NCBI GenBank assembly: GCA_050943575.1
Contig: JBMNPL010000001.1
Location: 1-64,000, forward strand
Length of the DNA: 64,000 nucleotides
DNA from: WRCA01 sp050943575
GTDB lineage: Bacteria; Pseudomonadota; Alphaproteobacteria; Rs-D84
Reading direction: 5' to 3'
This document shows, in pieces, positions 18,072 through 25,839 of this stretch. The notes under the pieces were generated by a model, which was not told the DNA's origin, did not search any database, and saw only the letters and a list, made by a program, of their open reading frames with translations. Both the position numbers and the translations under genes were made by a program. Position 1 is the first letter of the stretch. Every line of letters starts with the position of its first letter.

Positions 18072-18112
18072 GGGCGCATGTGCGCCCCAGCAATCGCCAA
18101 AGCGCAGTGCTG
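18072..18112 (-). promoter_or_regulatory. Two adjacent hairpins in the ileS leader
   Basis: On the minus strand, CAGCA...TGCTG (18088-18112, with a small inner CGC/GCG stem) is followed directly by GGGCGC-ACAT-GCGCCC (18072-18087) and a U-rich tail. The second looks like a weak terminator 26 bases before the ileS ATG. Complementary GCGC segments in both arms could pair alternatively. It lacks T-box motifs. Confidence 0.55.
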
Positions 18113-18200
18113 ATTATTATATAATAATTATATTCTTTATTTGCATAAAATTAATCATAATATAAGATTTTTTAAATTTCCATAAAAATTTGCTGATTGC

Positions 18201-18229
18201 TTGAAAATAATAACTAATTTATATATACT
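18201..18229 (+). promoter_or_regulatory. Promoter for tRNA-Thr
   Basis: TTGAAA (18201-18206), 17-base spacer, TATACT (18224-18229), 9 bases before the mature tRNA 5' end. Confidence 0.75.
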
Positions 18230-18238
18230 TGGCTTGTT

Positions 18239-18314
18239 GCCGGAATAGCTCAGCTGGTAGAGCAGTGCTTTCGTAAAGCAAAGGTCGCAGGTTCAAATCC
18301 TGTTTCCGGCACCA
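18239..18314 (+). tRNA. tRNA-Thr (anticodon CGT)
   Basis: The gene folds as a full cloverleaf: acceptor GCCGGAA pairs with TTCCGGC, D-arm GCTC...GAGC, anticodon loop TTCGTAA with anticodon CGT, T-arm GCAGG-TTCAAAT-CCTGT. The discriminator A and CCA are encoded. The terminal pair of the anticodon stem (G27-A43) is mismatched. It is a single gene with its own promoter, in the gap between mnmG and ileS, on the opposite strand to both. Confidence 0.96.
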
Positions 18315-18355
18315 GATTTAGATAATATTGTTATTTTATAAGAAAAATCATTCAA

Positions 18356-20002
18356 TTATTTCCTAATTTTTCTTAATACCACCAAGATTCCAGCGGGTGT
18401 AATTCCTGGAATTCGTGATAAATCTGCAATATTTTCTGGCCTGGTTTGTGATAATTTTTGAATCAATTCATTAGTTAATCCAGATAATGATTTATAATCA
18501 AATTTTTTTGGAATTTTAAGATTGGCATCACGTTTGTAGTTTTCTATTTCACGTTGATTTCTAGCAATATAACCAGCATAAAATTTATCAATCTCAGCTA
18601 TTTTATCAGAATTTTTATTGTATTTTTCTTCGCGTGTGCGTTCAGTAATTAATCCTGCGTCCACAGCGATTTTGCCCAGACGAGCGATAGCGTTATCACT
18701 ACGTAAAGATAGGCGAAATTCTGCGCGAGATGTGAACATACGATATGGTTCATCAACCCCAAGTGTTGTTATATCATCAATTAAAACACCAGTCATAGAA
18801 TTAGTTCTATCTAAGGGTAAGTTTATACCCGCAGCATTTACTCCTGCAACTAATCCTTGGACTGCGGCTTCTTCATATCCGCTTGTACCATTAATTTGCC
18901 CCGCAAAAAATATACCTGGAAAATCTTTAGATTCTAATGTTGATTTTAACATTCTGGCATCAATTGCGTCGTATTCTATAGCATATCCATACCAAGCGAC
19001 ACGCATGTTTTCTAATCCTGGTATTGTGCGTATCCATTGTTCTTGGATATTCTCACCAAAACTTGTTGAAATACCATTTGGATAAATTAAATCATTGTTT
19101 AACCCTTCGGGTTCTAAAAAAACATGATGAGATTTATGTTCAGGAAAACGCATAACTTTGTCTTCTAGTGATGGACAATAACGCGGACCGGTGCCGGTAA
19201 TATCACCATTATACATAGGTGCATTTTTTATATTATCACGAATTATTTGGTGAGTTTCTTCTGTTGTGTGGGTAATAAAGCACGATTTATATAAAGAGTT
19301 ATGAACAAATGATAAATTTTCATCATGTGTTGTTGAAAACCATTCGTGTTCAATATCGCTGGGTTGTGGTTCGCAAACTTTAAAATTAATCGAATCACGA
19401 TAAATTCTTGCAGGTGTTCCTGTTTTTAAACGTAATAATGAAAAACCGGCTTTTTCGAGTATTTTTGATATATTTTTATCAGATTCTTGATATATTCCAT
19501 CATCTTTTATTCTGCCGGATTCTAATTTTTTAGTACCGCGGTGCACTAATCCGCGAAGAAAAGTTCCTGCTGTTAAAATAATTGCTTTTGCTTGATATTT
19601 GTTATTTATAATTTTTTTTCCCAAATTCAAATCTTCCACAGATTCATAAATAATTTCTAAATTGTTTTGCCGATTTAACAAAGTTTTAATTGCTTTATGA
19701 TAAAGTTGTCTGTCTATTTGGGCACGTAAAGCTCTGGTTGCTGCTCCATGTGATGCGTTTAATATTCTCCAATGAATTCCTGATATATCTGCTGCAATTG
19801 GCATAATTCCACCTAATGCATCTATTTCTGCTACTAATTGAGATTTTCCTGGTCCGCCAATACTTGGATTACAAGACAATGCACCTAAATCTAATTCAGA
19901 TTTAGTTATTAATAACGTGTTTGCACCACATCTGGCCGCACTTGCTGCTGCTTCGGTACCAGCATGCCCACCACCTATAACAATAACATCGTACTTTATC
20001 AT
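18356..20002 (-). CDS. mnmG: tRNA uridine-5-carboxymethylaminomethyl modification enzyme MnmG (GidA), internally shortened
   Basis: MnmG, with MnmE, makes the cmnm5 modification of the wobble uridine. FAD-binding GGGHAGTEAA is at about 9-18, with 'LSCNPSIGGPGKSQLVAEID' and TGTPARI also present, and the C-terminal helical domain ends in 'GLTNELIQKLSQTRPENIADLSRIPGITPA'. The length is 548 residues against about 620 normally: roughly 70-80 residues are missing between the TREEK segment and the YAGYIARNQ motif. I chose ATG 20002 because MIKYDVIVIGGG is the canonical start. It follows sspB by 31 bases. Confidence 0.95.
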   Translation of the reverse strand: MIKYDVIVIGGGHAGTEAAASAARCGANTLLITKSELDLGALSCNPSIGGPGKSQLVAEIDALGGIMPIAADISGIHWRILNASHGAATRALRAQIDRQLYHKAIKTLLNRQNNLEIIYESVEDLNLGKKIINNKYQAKAIILTAGTFLRGLVHRGTKKLESGRIKDDGIYQESDKNISKILEKAGFSLLRLKTGTPARIYRDSINFKVCEPQPSDIEHEWFSTTHDENLSFVHNSLYKSCFITHTTEETHQIIRDNIKNAPMYNGDITGTGPRYCPSLEDKVMRFPEHKSHHVFLEPEGLNNDLIYPNGISTSFGENIQEQWIRTIPGLENMRVAWYGYAIEYDAIDARMLKSTLESKDFPGIFFAGQINGTSGYEEAAVQGLVAGVNAAGINLPLDRTNSMTGVLIDDITTLGVDEPYRMFTSRAEFRLSLRSDNAIARLGKIAVDAGLITERTREEKYNKNSDKIAEIDKFYAGYIARNQREIENYKRDANLKIPKKFDYKSLSGLTNELIQKLSQTRPENIADLSRIPGITPAGILVVLRKIRK

Positions 20003-20033
20003 AAGCTGAACTTTACAATAAAAATTATGAAAA

Positions 20034-20495
20034 TCAAGATTTGCGCCGTTTGCGATATTCATCTAATGAAATTATACGACTATCATCTTTGGATTTTGGA
20101 TTTTCTTCAAGTGGTAATTCTAAATCATTCCCCGCATCTGGCGCTTCTTTGGGTTGAAAAGTAAGTATAAAATCTACACTGGTATCTTTAAATTCCAACA
20201 TAGAATCAAATGGTACACGAATATAAAAAGGACGCCCATCAAAAGTTAAAGTTACACCAAATTCATCATCAGAAACATTTAAATTAGAAAATGAATATTG
20301 TAAAACGATAGTCATTAATTCAGGATAACGCATACGCAAAAAGTCCGGTATTACAACACCCGGATCACGTGTACGAAAAGTAATATAGAAATTAGCATTA
20401 TCACCAAGACCATTTATTTGTGCATGACGCAAAGCATCACGAACAACAGTTTTTAATGCTTTTTCTAATAATTGTGGATAATTTATACCTTTCAT
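20034..20495 (-). CDS. sspB: ClpXP adaptor SspB, alphaproteobacterial type
   Basis: SspB delivers ssrA-tagged proteins to ClpXP. The 153-residue protein shows the alpha-type fold with 'NFYITFRTRDPGVVIPDFLR', 'MTIVLQYSFSNLNV', 'FGVTLTFDGRPFYIRVPFDS' and an acidic linker ending in the conserved C-terminal ISLDEYRKRRK peptide that would contact ClpX. Its ATG overlaps the recF stop by 4 bases. The alpha-type SspB is one of the clearest taxonomic markers in the window. Confidence 0.9.
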   Translation of the reverse strand: MKGINYPQLLEKALKTVVRDALRHAQINGLGDNANFYITFRTRDPGVVIPDFLRMRYPELMTIVLQYSFSNLNVSDDEFGVTLTFDGRPFYIRVPFDSMLEFKDTSVDFILTFQPKEAPDAGNDLELPLEENPKSKDDSRIISLDEYRKRRKS

Positions 20496-21577
20496 ACTTT
20501 GAGTTTACAACAGGTATAACCATTCATGCAAGAAACAAATAATGCATTTTTAATATTTTTTAAAATATGTTCGTCTGTACCAGTAATCCAAACTTGAGCA
20601 GGGGTTGAATCTAGTTTATTAAATAAATCTGTGCGACTTTCTGAATCCAAATGAGATATAACTTCGTCTAGTAATATTATAACTGGTATATTTGTTTTGG
20701 CGTTTAAAAGTTTTACATTTGAAATAATCATTAACATTAGTAATTTTTTTTGCTGTCCTGCGGATAACATATTTGCATTCATGTTTAAATTATTACAAAA
20801 TATTGAGAAATCAGATTTATGTACCCCATCAATAATCATTTTTTCAGAAACAAACTGTCTATTTGTTGATAAATAATCTAAATATTCTTTTTCTACATCA
20901 ATACAATTTTGCCCCGTTGCTAATTTTGATTCAAACCAACCAGATAGAACAATTTGTGCATTTGTTTCTAACTCTAAAAAATAATTCAAACTAGCAGCGT
21001 ACATAATACGAGCTGCTGCAATAGATGCAGATACTTCAGAAAGTTGCTTTTCAATTATTTTTAACCAATTATCATCAGTTTTGTTTTTTAATGCTAATGC
21101 GCGTTCAGATAAAAGTTTTGACAAGCGTGCTACTCTGCCAGAATGAATAGGATCAAACCCGGTTATTAATCTATCAAGAAATGCTCGTCTATCAGATGCA
21201 GATTCTACAAAAAGTCTATCTTCTTTAGGAGTTAACCAAATTATACGAATTAATTTTGCTGCGGCGGATAATGGCATACTATCGTCATCTATCCGAAGTT
21301 TTCGTCTTGAATCCCCAGTATTATAAGAAATTGAAAGAGAAGTTTCGTTATCTAGTGTCGCATAAACGGAAAATCCCCCTGCACTATTTATTCTGGATAA
21401 TTCAGACATAGGTGCACCACGTAATCCGTTAGTTCCAGACATTATTGAAATAGCTTCTAGAATTGCTGTTTTTCCGCTACCGTTCGGGCCGGTTATAACT
21501 ATGTTTTTATGACCCTTTGAATTTATACGGGATGAAGTATGATTACGAAAATTAGTAAGAGTTAGAGAATTTATCAT
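20492..21577 (-). CDS. recF: DNA replication and repair protein RecF
   Basis: This SMC-like ATPase (361 residues) loads RecA at single-strand gaps. The Walker A is GPNGSGKTAI (about 29-38), the signature LSAGQQKKLLMLMI (about 270) and the Walker B ILLDEVISHLD (about 300), in normal order. The start is ATG 21577: there is no Shine-Dalgarno, and a promoter ends 8 bases before it. In most bacteria recF is in dnaA-dnaN-recF-gyrB; here it heads recF-sspB-mnmG and no dnaA or dnaN is in the window. Confidence 0.95.
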   Translation of the reverse strand: MINSLTLTNFRNHTSSRINSKGHKNIVITGPNGSGKTAILEAISIMSGTNGLRGAPMSELSRINSAGGFSVYATLDNETSLSISYNTGDSRRKLRIDDDSMPLSAAAKLIRIIWLTPKEDRLFVESASDRRAFLDRLITGFDPIHSGRVARLSKLLSERALALKNKTDDNWLKIIEKQLSEVSASIAAARIMYAASLNYFLELETNAQIVLSGWFESKLATGQNCIDVEKEYLDYLSTNRQFVSEKMIIDGVHKSDFSIFCNNLNMNANMLSAGQQKKLLMLMIISNVKLLNAKTNIPVIILLDEVISHLDSESRTDLFNKLDSTPAQVWITGTDEHILKNIKNALFVSCMNGYTCCKLKV

Positions 21578-21585
21578 GTTTGTAA

Positions 21586-21614
21586 ATAATAAAGAAAATA
21601 GGAGTTTTCTTCAA
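21586..21614 (-). promoter_or_regulatory. Promoter for recF
   Basis: Minus strand TTGAAG (21609-21614), 17-base spacer, TATTAT (21586-21591). It ends 8 bases before the recF ATG without a Shine-Dalgarno, so the recF message is predicted leaderless or nearly so. Confidence 0.55.
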
Positions 21615-21630
21615 TAAAATAAATTTTAAG

Positions 21631-21659
21631 TTGAAAATATATAATGTATCCAGTATTAT
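21631..21659 (+). promoter_or_regulatory. Promoter for tRNA-Cys
   Basis: TTGAAA (21631-21636), 17-base spacer, TATTAT (21654-21659), 8 bases before the tRNA. Confidence 0.7.
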
Positions 21660-21667
21660 TTGATTAA

Positions 21668-21741
21668 GGCCTGATGGCAGAAGGGTTATGCACCGGACTG
21701 CAAATCCGTTTATGCCGGTTCGAATCCGACTCAGGCCTCCA
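21668..21741 (+). tRNA. tRNA-Cys (anticodon GCA)
   Basis: Acceptor GGCCTGA pairs with TCAGGCC, the anticodon stem-loop CGGACTGCAAATCCG carries GCA, and the T-arm contains GGTTCGAATCC. Discriminator U and CCA are encoded, as expected for tRNA-Cys. It has its own promoter, and lies divergently from recF and convergently with infB. Confidence 0.97.
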
Positions 21742-21769
21742 TTATAACTTTTTTAATTTAATATTTTAT

Positions 21770-24136
21770 TTATAGGGTTGCTTTAATTTTTTCAACCTCA
21801 TAACATTCAACGCGATCGCCCTCTTTTAAATCATTGTATTTATCAAAACTCATACCAAATTCTGTTCCAACACCAACTTCTTTAACTTCGTTCTTTTCGC
21901 GTTTTAACATACCAATTTTACCATCGTAAATTACAACATTATCTCGCAGTAATCTAACAAATGCGTCTTTTTTAATAATACCTTCGGTAACTCTACAGCC
22001 TGCCACCTTGGTCCCTTTACCAACTGTAAATAAAGCAATAACATTTGCATAACCAATAAAGGTTTCACGACGTTCAGGTTCTAATTTACCGGCTAATATT
22101 TCTTTTAATTCGTCAGTAATACGATAAACAACTGAATGATAACGAATATCTATATTGTTTTGACGGGCTAATTCACGAACAGAAGCATCTGCACGAACAT
22201 TAAATGCGATAATTATGGCATTTCCAGCTGTAGCTAATCGTATATCACCTTCGGTTATTTGACCAACACCAGTGGATAATAAATTTATACCGACCTTTTC
22301 TGAATCAATTTCTTTTATCATATCGCTAATTGCTTCAACGCTTCCTTGAACATCTGCACGTAAAATAACTGGTAATATTAATTTTTTAGAATCATCGCGT
22401 TTTGCGAATAATTCTTCCAAACTATTACGTTTTACAGTATTAGCCTTATCTTTTGCTTTGGTAATACGATAATTTGCAACATCACGTGTTTGTGCCTCGT
22501 TTTCCAAGACGTTTAATGTGTCGCCAGCGTCTGGAACAGAGTCTAATCCAAGTACAATAACTGGTTGACTAGGACCGACAGATTTGACGCGCTCACCCAT
22601 AGAATTTATTAAACCGCGAACTCTTCCGAATGTTTCACCAACTACAAAAGCATCACCAACAGATAAAGTTCCTTGTTGAATTAATACCGTTGCAATTGAA
22701 CCTAATCCTTTTTCCATTTTTGCCTCGACTACAGTGGCAACAGCGGGCATACTTGAATCAGCTTGTAAGTCCATTATTTCAGCTTGTAATAAAATAGCTT
22801 CCTCTAATTTATCAAGATTAATTTTCTTTTTTGCAGAAATTTCAACAGATTGAATATCCCCACCCATTTCTTCAACTTGAACTTCTTGTTGTAATAAGTC
22901 AGTTTTAACTTTTTGAGCATTAGCATCTGGTAAATCGATTTTATTTATCGCAACAATAAATGGAACTTTGGCTGCACGAATATGATTTATCGCCTCGATA
23001 GTTTGAGGCATAATTGAATCATTAGCAGCAACAACTAGAACAACAATGTCTGCTATACTAGCACCGCGTGCACGCATCGCAGTAAACGTTTCGTGCCCTG
23101 GAGTATCTAAAAAAGTTATCATTTTTCCTGATTTAGATTTTACTTCATATGCAGAAATATGTTGAGTGATTCCGCCTGCTTCGCCTTCTACAACGTTCGC
23201 ATTACGAAACGCATCTAATAAAGAAGTTTTTCCATGGTCAACATGTCCAACAATTGTAACAACTGGTGCACGGCGTTTCATTTGTGCTGGGTCAGGTTCA
23301 CGGTTTAACAATTCTTCAAAAGGTTGTGAAGATATTCGTTTTACTTTAGCGCCAAATTCTTGGGCGATTAATTCTGCGGTGTCGGCATCAATAGATTGGT
23401 TTTGTGATGCCATCATACCTAATTCCATTAATTTTTTAATAACATTTCCTACTTTTTCAGCCATTGCAGCTGCTAAATCTTTCACAACAATAGAATCGCC
23501 CAATACAATTTCATGAACAATTTTCTTTGGCGCGCTAAATTTTGCGCGTGCTTTTTCACGAAAACGTTTTAACGAAGCTTCGGATCTGCGACGATTTGAA
23601 CCACGTATTTCAATTTCTTCATCTTCATTATCACCAATGACTATATCGTGAATTGATATTTTACCTTTGTAAAAATCTCTATTTTTACGTCCAAAATCAC
23701 TTTTGCGATTATCTTCGTCAGATTCACGAATGTTTTTTTGAGAGGTTTTAAAACTTTTTTCAAAATTTCTATTATTCTTTACAGAAGTTTGTTTGTCTAT
23801 TTCTTCATCACTAAATTCTTTTGCGGAAAGTCGCTCTTTAATTTCTTCGTATTCTTCAGCTTCGCGAATAATTTCAGCCTCTCTAGCAGCGCGAGCCGAT
23901 GCTTCTTTTGCTTCACGTATTCGACGTTCTTCCTCGCGTGCTTTGGCAGCTTCTAGGACCGCACGTAATTTTTCATCGGCAGCATTTTTAGTAACATTTG
24001 GCTTTTTTGGCTCATCTCGTAATTCAAGGTTGCCAGGCGCAACAATGCGTCGACGACGTTCTACAAAAACAGCATCGCCCTTTTTGCTTTTAACCGCATC
24101 TGTTGTTACTGATTTACCTAGTGTAAGTGTCGCCAT
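21770..24136 (-). CDS. infB: Translation initiation factor IF-2
   Basis: IF-2 (788 residues) brings fMet-tRNA to the ribosome. A charged, low-complexity N-terminal region (about 1-210) with repeated Glu/Arg/Lys runs is followed by the G domain: GHVDHGKTS (G1), DTPGHE (G3), NKIDLP (G4) and the C-terminal fMet-tRNA-binding domains ending in the RVECYEVEKIKATL segment. AAGGAT precedes the ATG. It follows nusA by 22 bases, the normal nusA-infB pairing, but the ylxR gene usually between them and the downstream rbfA are absent here. Confidence 0.97.
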   Translation of the reverse strand: MATLTLGKSVTTDAVKSKKGDAVFVERRRRIVAPGNLELRDEPKKPNVTKNAADEKLRAVLEAAKAREEERRIREAKEASARAAREAEIIREAEEYEEIKERLSAKEFSDEEIDKQTSVKNNRNFEKSFKTSQKNIRESDEDNRKSDFGRKNRDFYKGKISIHDIVIGDNEDEEIEIRGSNRRRSEASLKRFREKARAKFSAPKKIVHEIVLGDSIVVKDLAAAMAEKVGNVIKKLMELGMMASQNQSIDADTAELIAQEFGAKVKRISSQPFEELLNREPDPAQMKRRAPVVTIVGHVDHGKTSLLDAFRNANVVEGEAGGITQHISAYEVKSKSGKMITFLDTPGHETFTAMRARGASIADIVVLVVAANDSIMPQTIEAINHIRAAKVPFIVAINKIDLPDANAQKVKTDLLQQEVQVEEMGGDIQSVEISAKKKINLDKLEEAILLQAEIMDLQADSSMPAVATVVEAKMEKGLGSIATVLIQQGTLSVGDAFVVGETFGRVRGLINSMGERVKSVGPSQPVIVLGLDSVPDAGDTLNVLENEAQTRDVANYRITKAKDKANTVKRNSLEELFAKRDDSKKLILPVILRADVQGSVEAISDMIKEIDSEKVGINLLSTGVGQITEGDIRLATAGNAIIIAFNVRADASVRELARQNNIDIRYHSVVYRITDELKEILAGKLEPERRETFIGYANVIALFTVGKGTKVAGCRVTEGIIKKDAFVRLLRDNVVIYDGKIGMLKREKNEVKEVGVGTEFGMSFDKYNDLKEGDRVECYEVEKIKATL

Positions 24137-24158
24137 TATTTTCTATCCTTAATTTTTT

Positions 24159-25715
24159 TTATTCTTCGTCATTAGTTATTCCGAATGCTATTTCACGAGC
24201 TTTCATAATAACGCGCTCTGCTAATTTTTCTGACATATTATCTTCACCCAGAATTTCTACTAATTCATCAGAAGCTAAATCTGCCAAATCTGCCAAAGTA
24301 TTTATTCCAGCAGCACCTAACTTCATTATAACCGGACGTTTAACAAAGTCAAAGTTTAACAAATCATCTTTTATTCCTAATTTACGTCCCTGTTCAAAAT
24401 AATCATGTTCTAGTTTTTCCAGATAAGCTTTGGCGCGTGTTTGTAATTCTGATACCAGTTCTGAATTAAAGCCTTCAATGCTTTCTAGTTCTTGTGTTTC
24501 AACAAAAGCAATTTCTTCAATTGTTCTAAAACCTTCGGTTATTAATAAATGTGCTATCATTTCATCAACATCTAAACCGCGTATAAACAATTCTGTTTTT
24601 TCTTTAAATTCTTTAGCACGTCGTTCTTGTTCTTCTGCTTCACTCATAACATCAATATTCCAACCGGTTAATTGTGATGCCAATCTAACATTTTGACCAC
24701 GACGACCGATGGCTAAACTTTGTTGATCTTCATTTACAACTACTGCAGCAGTGTGTTTATCTTCATCGATTATAATTTTTGCAACTTTAGCTGGTTGCAT
24801 AGCATTTACTATAAATACAGCAGGATCCTCACTATAAAGAATAACGTCTATTTTTTCTCCATGACATTCATTAATAACTGGTTGAATTCGTGTTCCTTTC
24901 ATACCAACAGTCATTCCAACCGCATCAACAGATGGATCGTCAGTTTGGACAGCAATTTTTGCGTGTGATCCTGGGGCACGAGCAACAGATTTAATTTTTA
25001 TAATACCTTCGTAAATTTCAGGAACTTCTTGAACAAATAATTTTTCCATAAATATAGGATGTGTTCGGGTTAAAAATATTTGAGGACCGCTATTACTGCG
25101 GGCAACATCCATAATTAATGCACGAACACGATCACCAATATTTAATCGTTCGCCTGGAATTAGTTCAGTTCCGCGTATATACCCTTCGGCTTTACCATTA
25201 ATATCGACAAAAACATTGCCAAATTCAATACGTTTAACAACACCACTAATTATATCGCCAATATTATCTTTAAATTCTTCAAATTGACGTCCTTTTTCAG
25301 CATCACGAACACGTGCGGTCATAATTTGACGTGCTGTTTGAAATGCCATACGACCAAATTCTGGTTCAGGTAATGAATCTTCTATTATGTCACCAATTTG
25401 CGGATTTTTAGAATATTTACTAGCTTGTTCAACAGTTAGCATAGTGTTTGGATTATATAAAGATTCTCCAAAATCGTCTGTTCCTACGGTTTCTGGAGAT
25501 TGAATTACTTCAAATAAACGTCGAACATGTATCGCACCGTTTTTACGATCAATGTTTGCGTTTATATTAAATTCTTCACCATATTTTTGTTTTGCTATTT
25601 TAGCTATGGCTGATTCTAAAGATTCAAACACGATTTCGCGTTCAATTTGCTTTTCTTGGGCCAAGTTTTCAATAGCTAGCAATAAATCTTGACGTGGCAT
25701 GGACACAAACGACAT
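24159..25715 (-). CDS. nusA: Transcription termination/antitermination factor NusA
   Basis: The 518-residue protein has the NusA N-terminal RNAP-binding domain, an S1 domain (about 135-200), two KH domains with 'GMKGTRIQPVINE' and 'AIGRRGQNVRLASQLTGW', and two C-terminal acidic repeats (ending EIAFGITNDEE) as in proteobacteria. GAGGAG lies 7 bases before the ATG. rimP is not upstream; argS is. A promoter and then a strong terminator hairpin occupy the 124-base gap before the gene, so NusA may control its own read-through, as in the E. coli nusA operon. Confidence 0.97.
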   Translation of the reverse strand: MSFVSMPRQDLLLAIENLAQEKQIEREIVFESLESAIAKIAKQKYGEEFNINANIDRKNGAIHVRRLFEVIQSPETVGTDDFGESLYNPNTMLTVEQASKYSKNPQIGDIIEDSLPEPEFGRMAFQTARQIMTARVRDAEKGRQFEEFKDNIGDIISGVVKRIEFGNVFVDINGKAEGYIRGTELIPGERLNIGDRVRALIMDVARSNSGPQIFLTRTHPIFMEKLFVQEVPEIYEGIIKIKSVARAPGSHAKIAVQTDDPSVDAVGMTVGMKGTRIQPVINECHGEKIDVILYSEDPAVFIVNAMQPAKVAKIIIDEDKHTAAVVVNEDQQSLAIGRRGQNVRLASQLTGWNIDVMSEAEEQERRAKEFKEKTELFIRGLDVDEMIAHLLITEGFRTIEEIAFVETQELESIEGFNSELVSELQTRAKAYLEKLEHDYFEQGRKLGIKDDLLNFDFVKRPVIMKLGAAGINTLADLADLASDELVEILGEDNMSEKLAERVIMKAREIAFGITNDEE

Positions 25716-25730
25716 TTTTAACTCCTCTTG

Positions 25731-25763
25731 TTAAAAGAGCGGGGTTTTTTGAACCCCGCTCTT
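25731..25763 (-). terminator. Strong terminator hairpin in the nusA leader (possible attenuator)
   Basis: Minus strand: AAGAGCGGGGTT, loop CAAAA, AACCCCGCTCTT then TTTTAA; 12 perfect pairs. It ends 15 bases before the nusA ATG, leaving no room for a promoter downstream, while a good promoter lies upstream (25788-25816). Transcripts reaching nusA must read through it. Confidence 0.85.
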
Positions 25764-25787
25764 AAAAATTTATTTAAGAACAAGTTA

Positions 25788-25816
25788 ATGTTACACATAA
25801 AAATGTATAAAAGCAA
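25788..25816 (-). promoter_or_regulatory. Promoter for nusA-infB
   Basis: Minus strand TTGCTT (25811-25816), 17-base spacer, TAACAT (25788-25793). Predicted start near 25781 gives a leader of about 65 bases that contains the terminator hairpin. Confidence 0.55.
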
Positions 25817-25839
25817 GATTTTTTTCAAATTAATTCTAA

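Noticed and set aside
18046..18072. T-box riboswitch before ileS
   Set aside because: The T-box sequence and specifier loop are not present; only two short hairpins are.
18315..18373. AAGAAAAAT/ATTTTTCTT inverted repeat around the mnmG stop as terminator
   Set aside because: The arms are A/T only with a 17-base loop; too weak to call.
18618..19085. 155-residue plus-strand ORF opposite mnmG
   Set aside because: mnmG motifs on the minus strand cover the same bases, and the plus-strand product has no family features.
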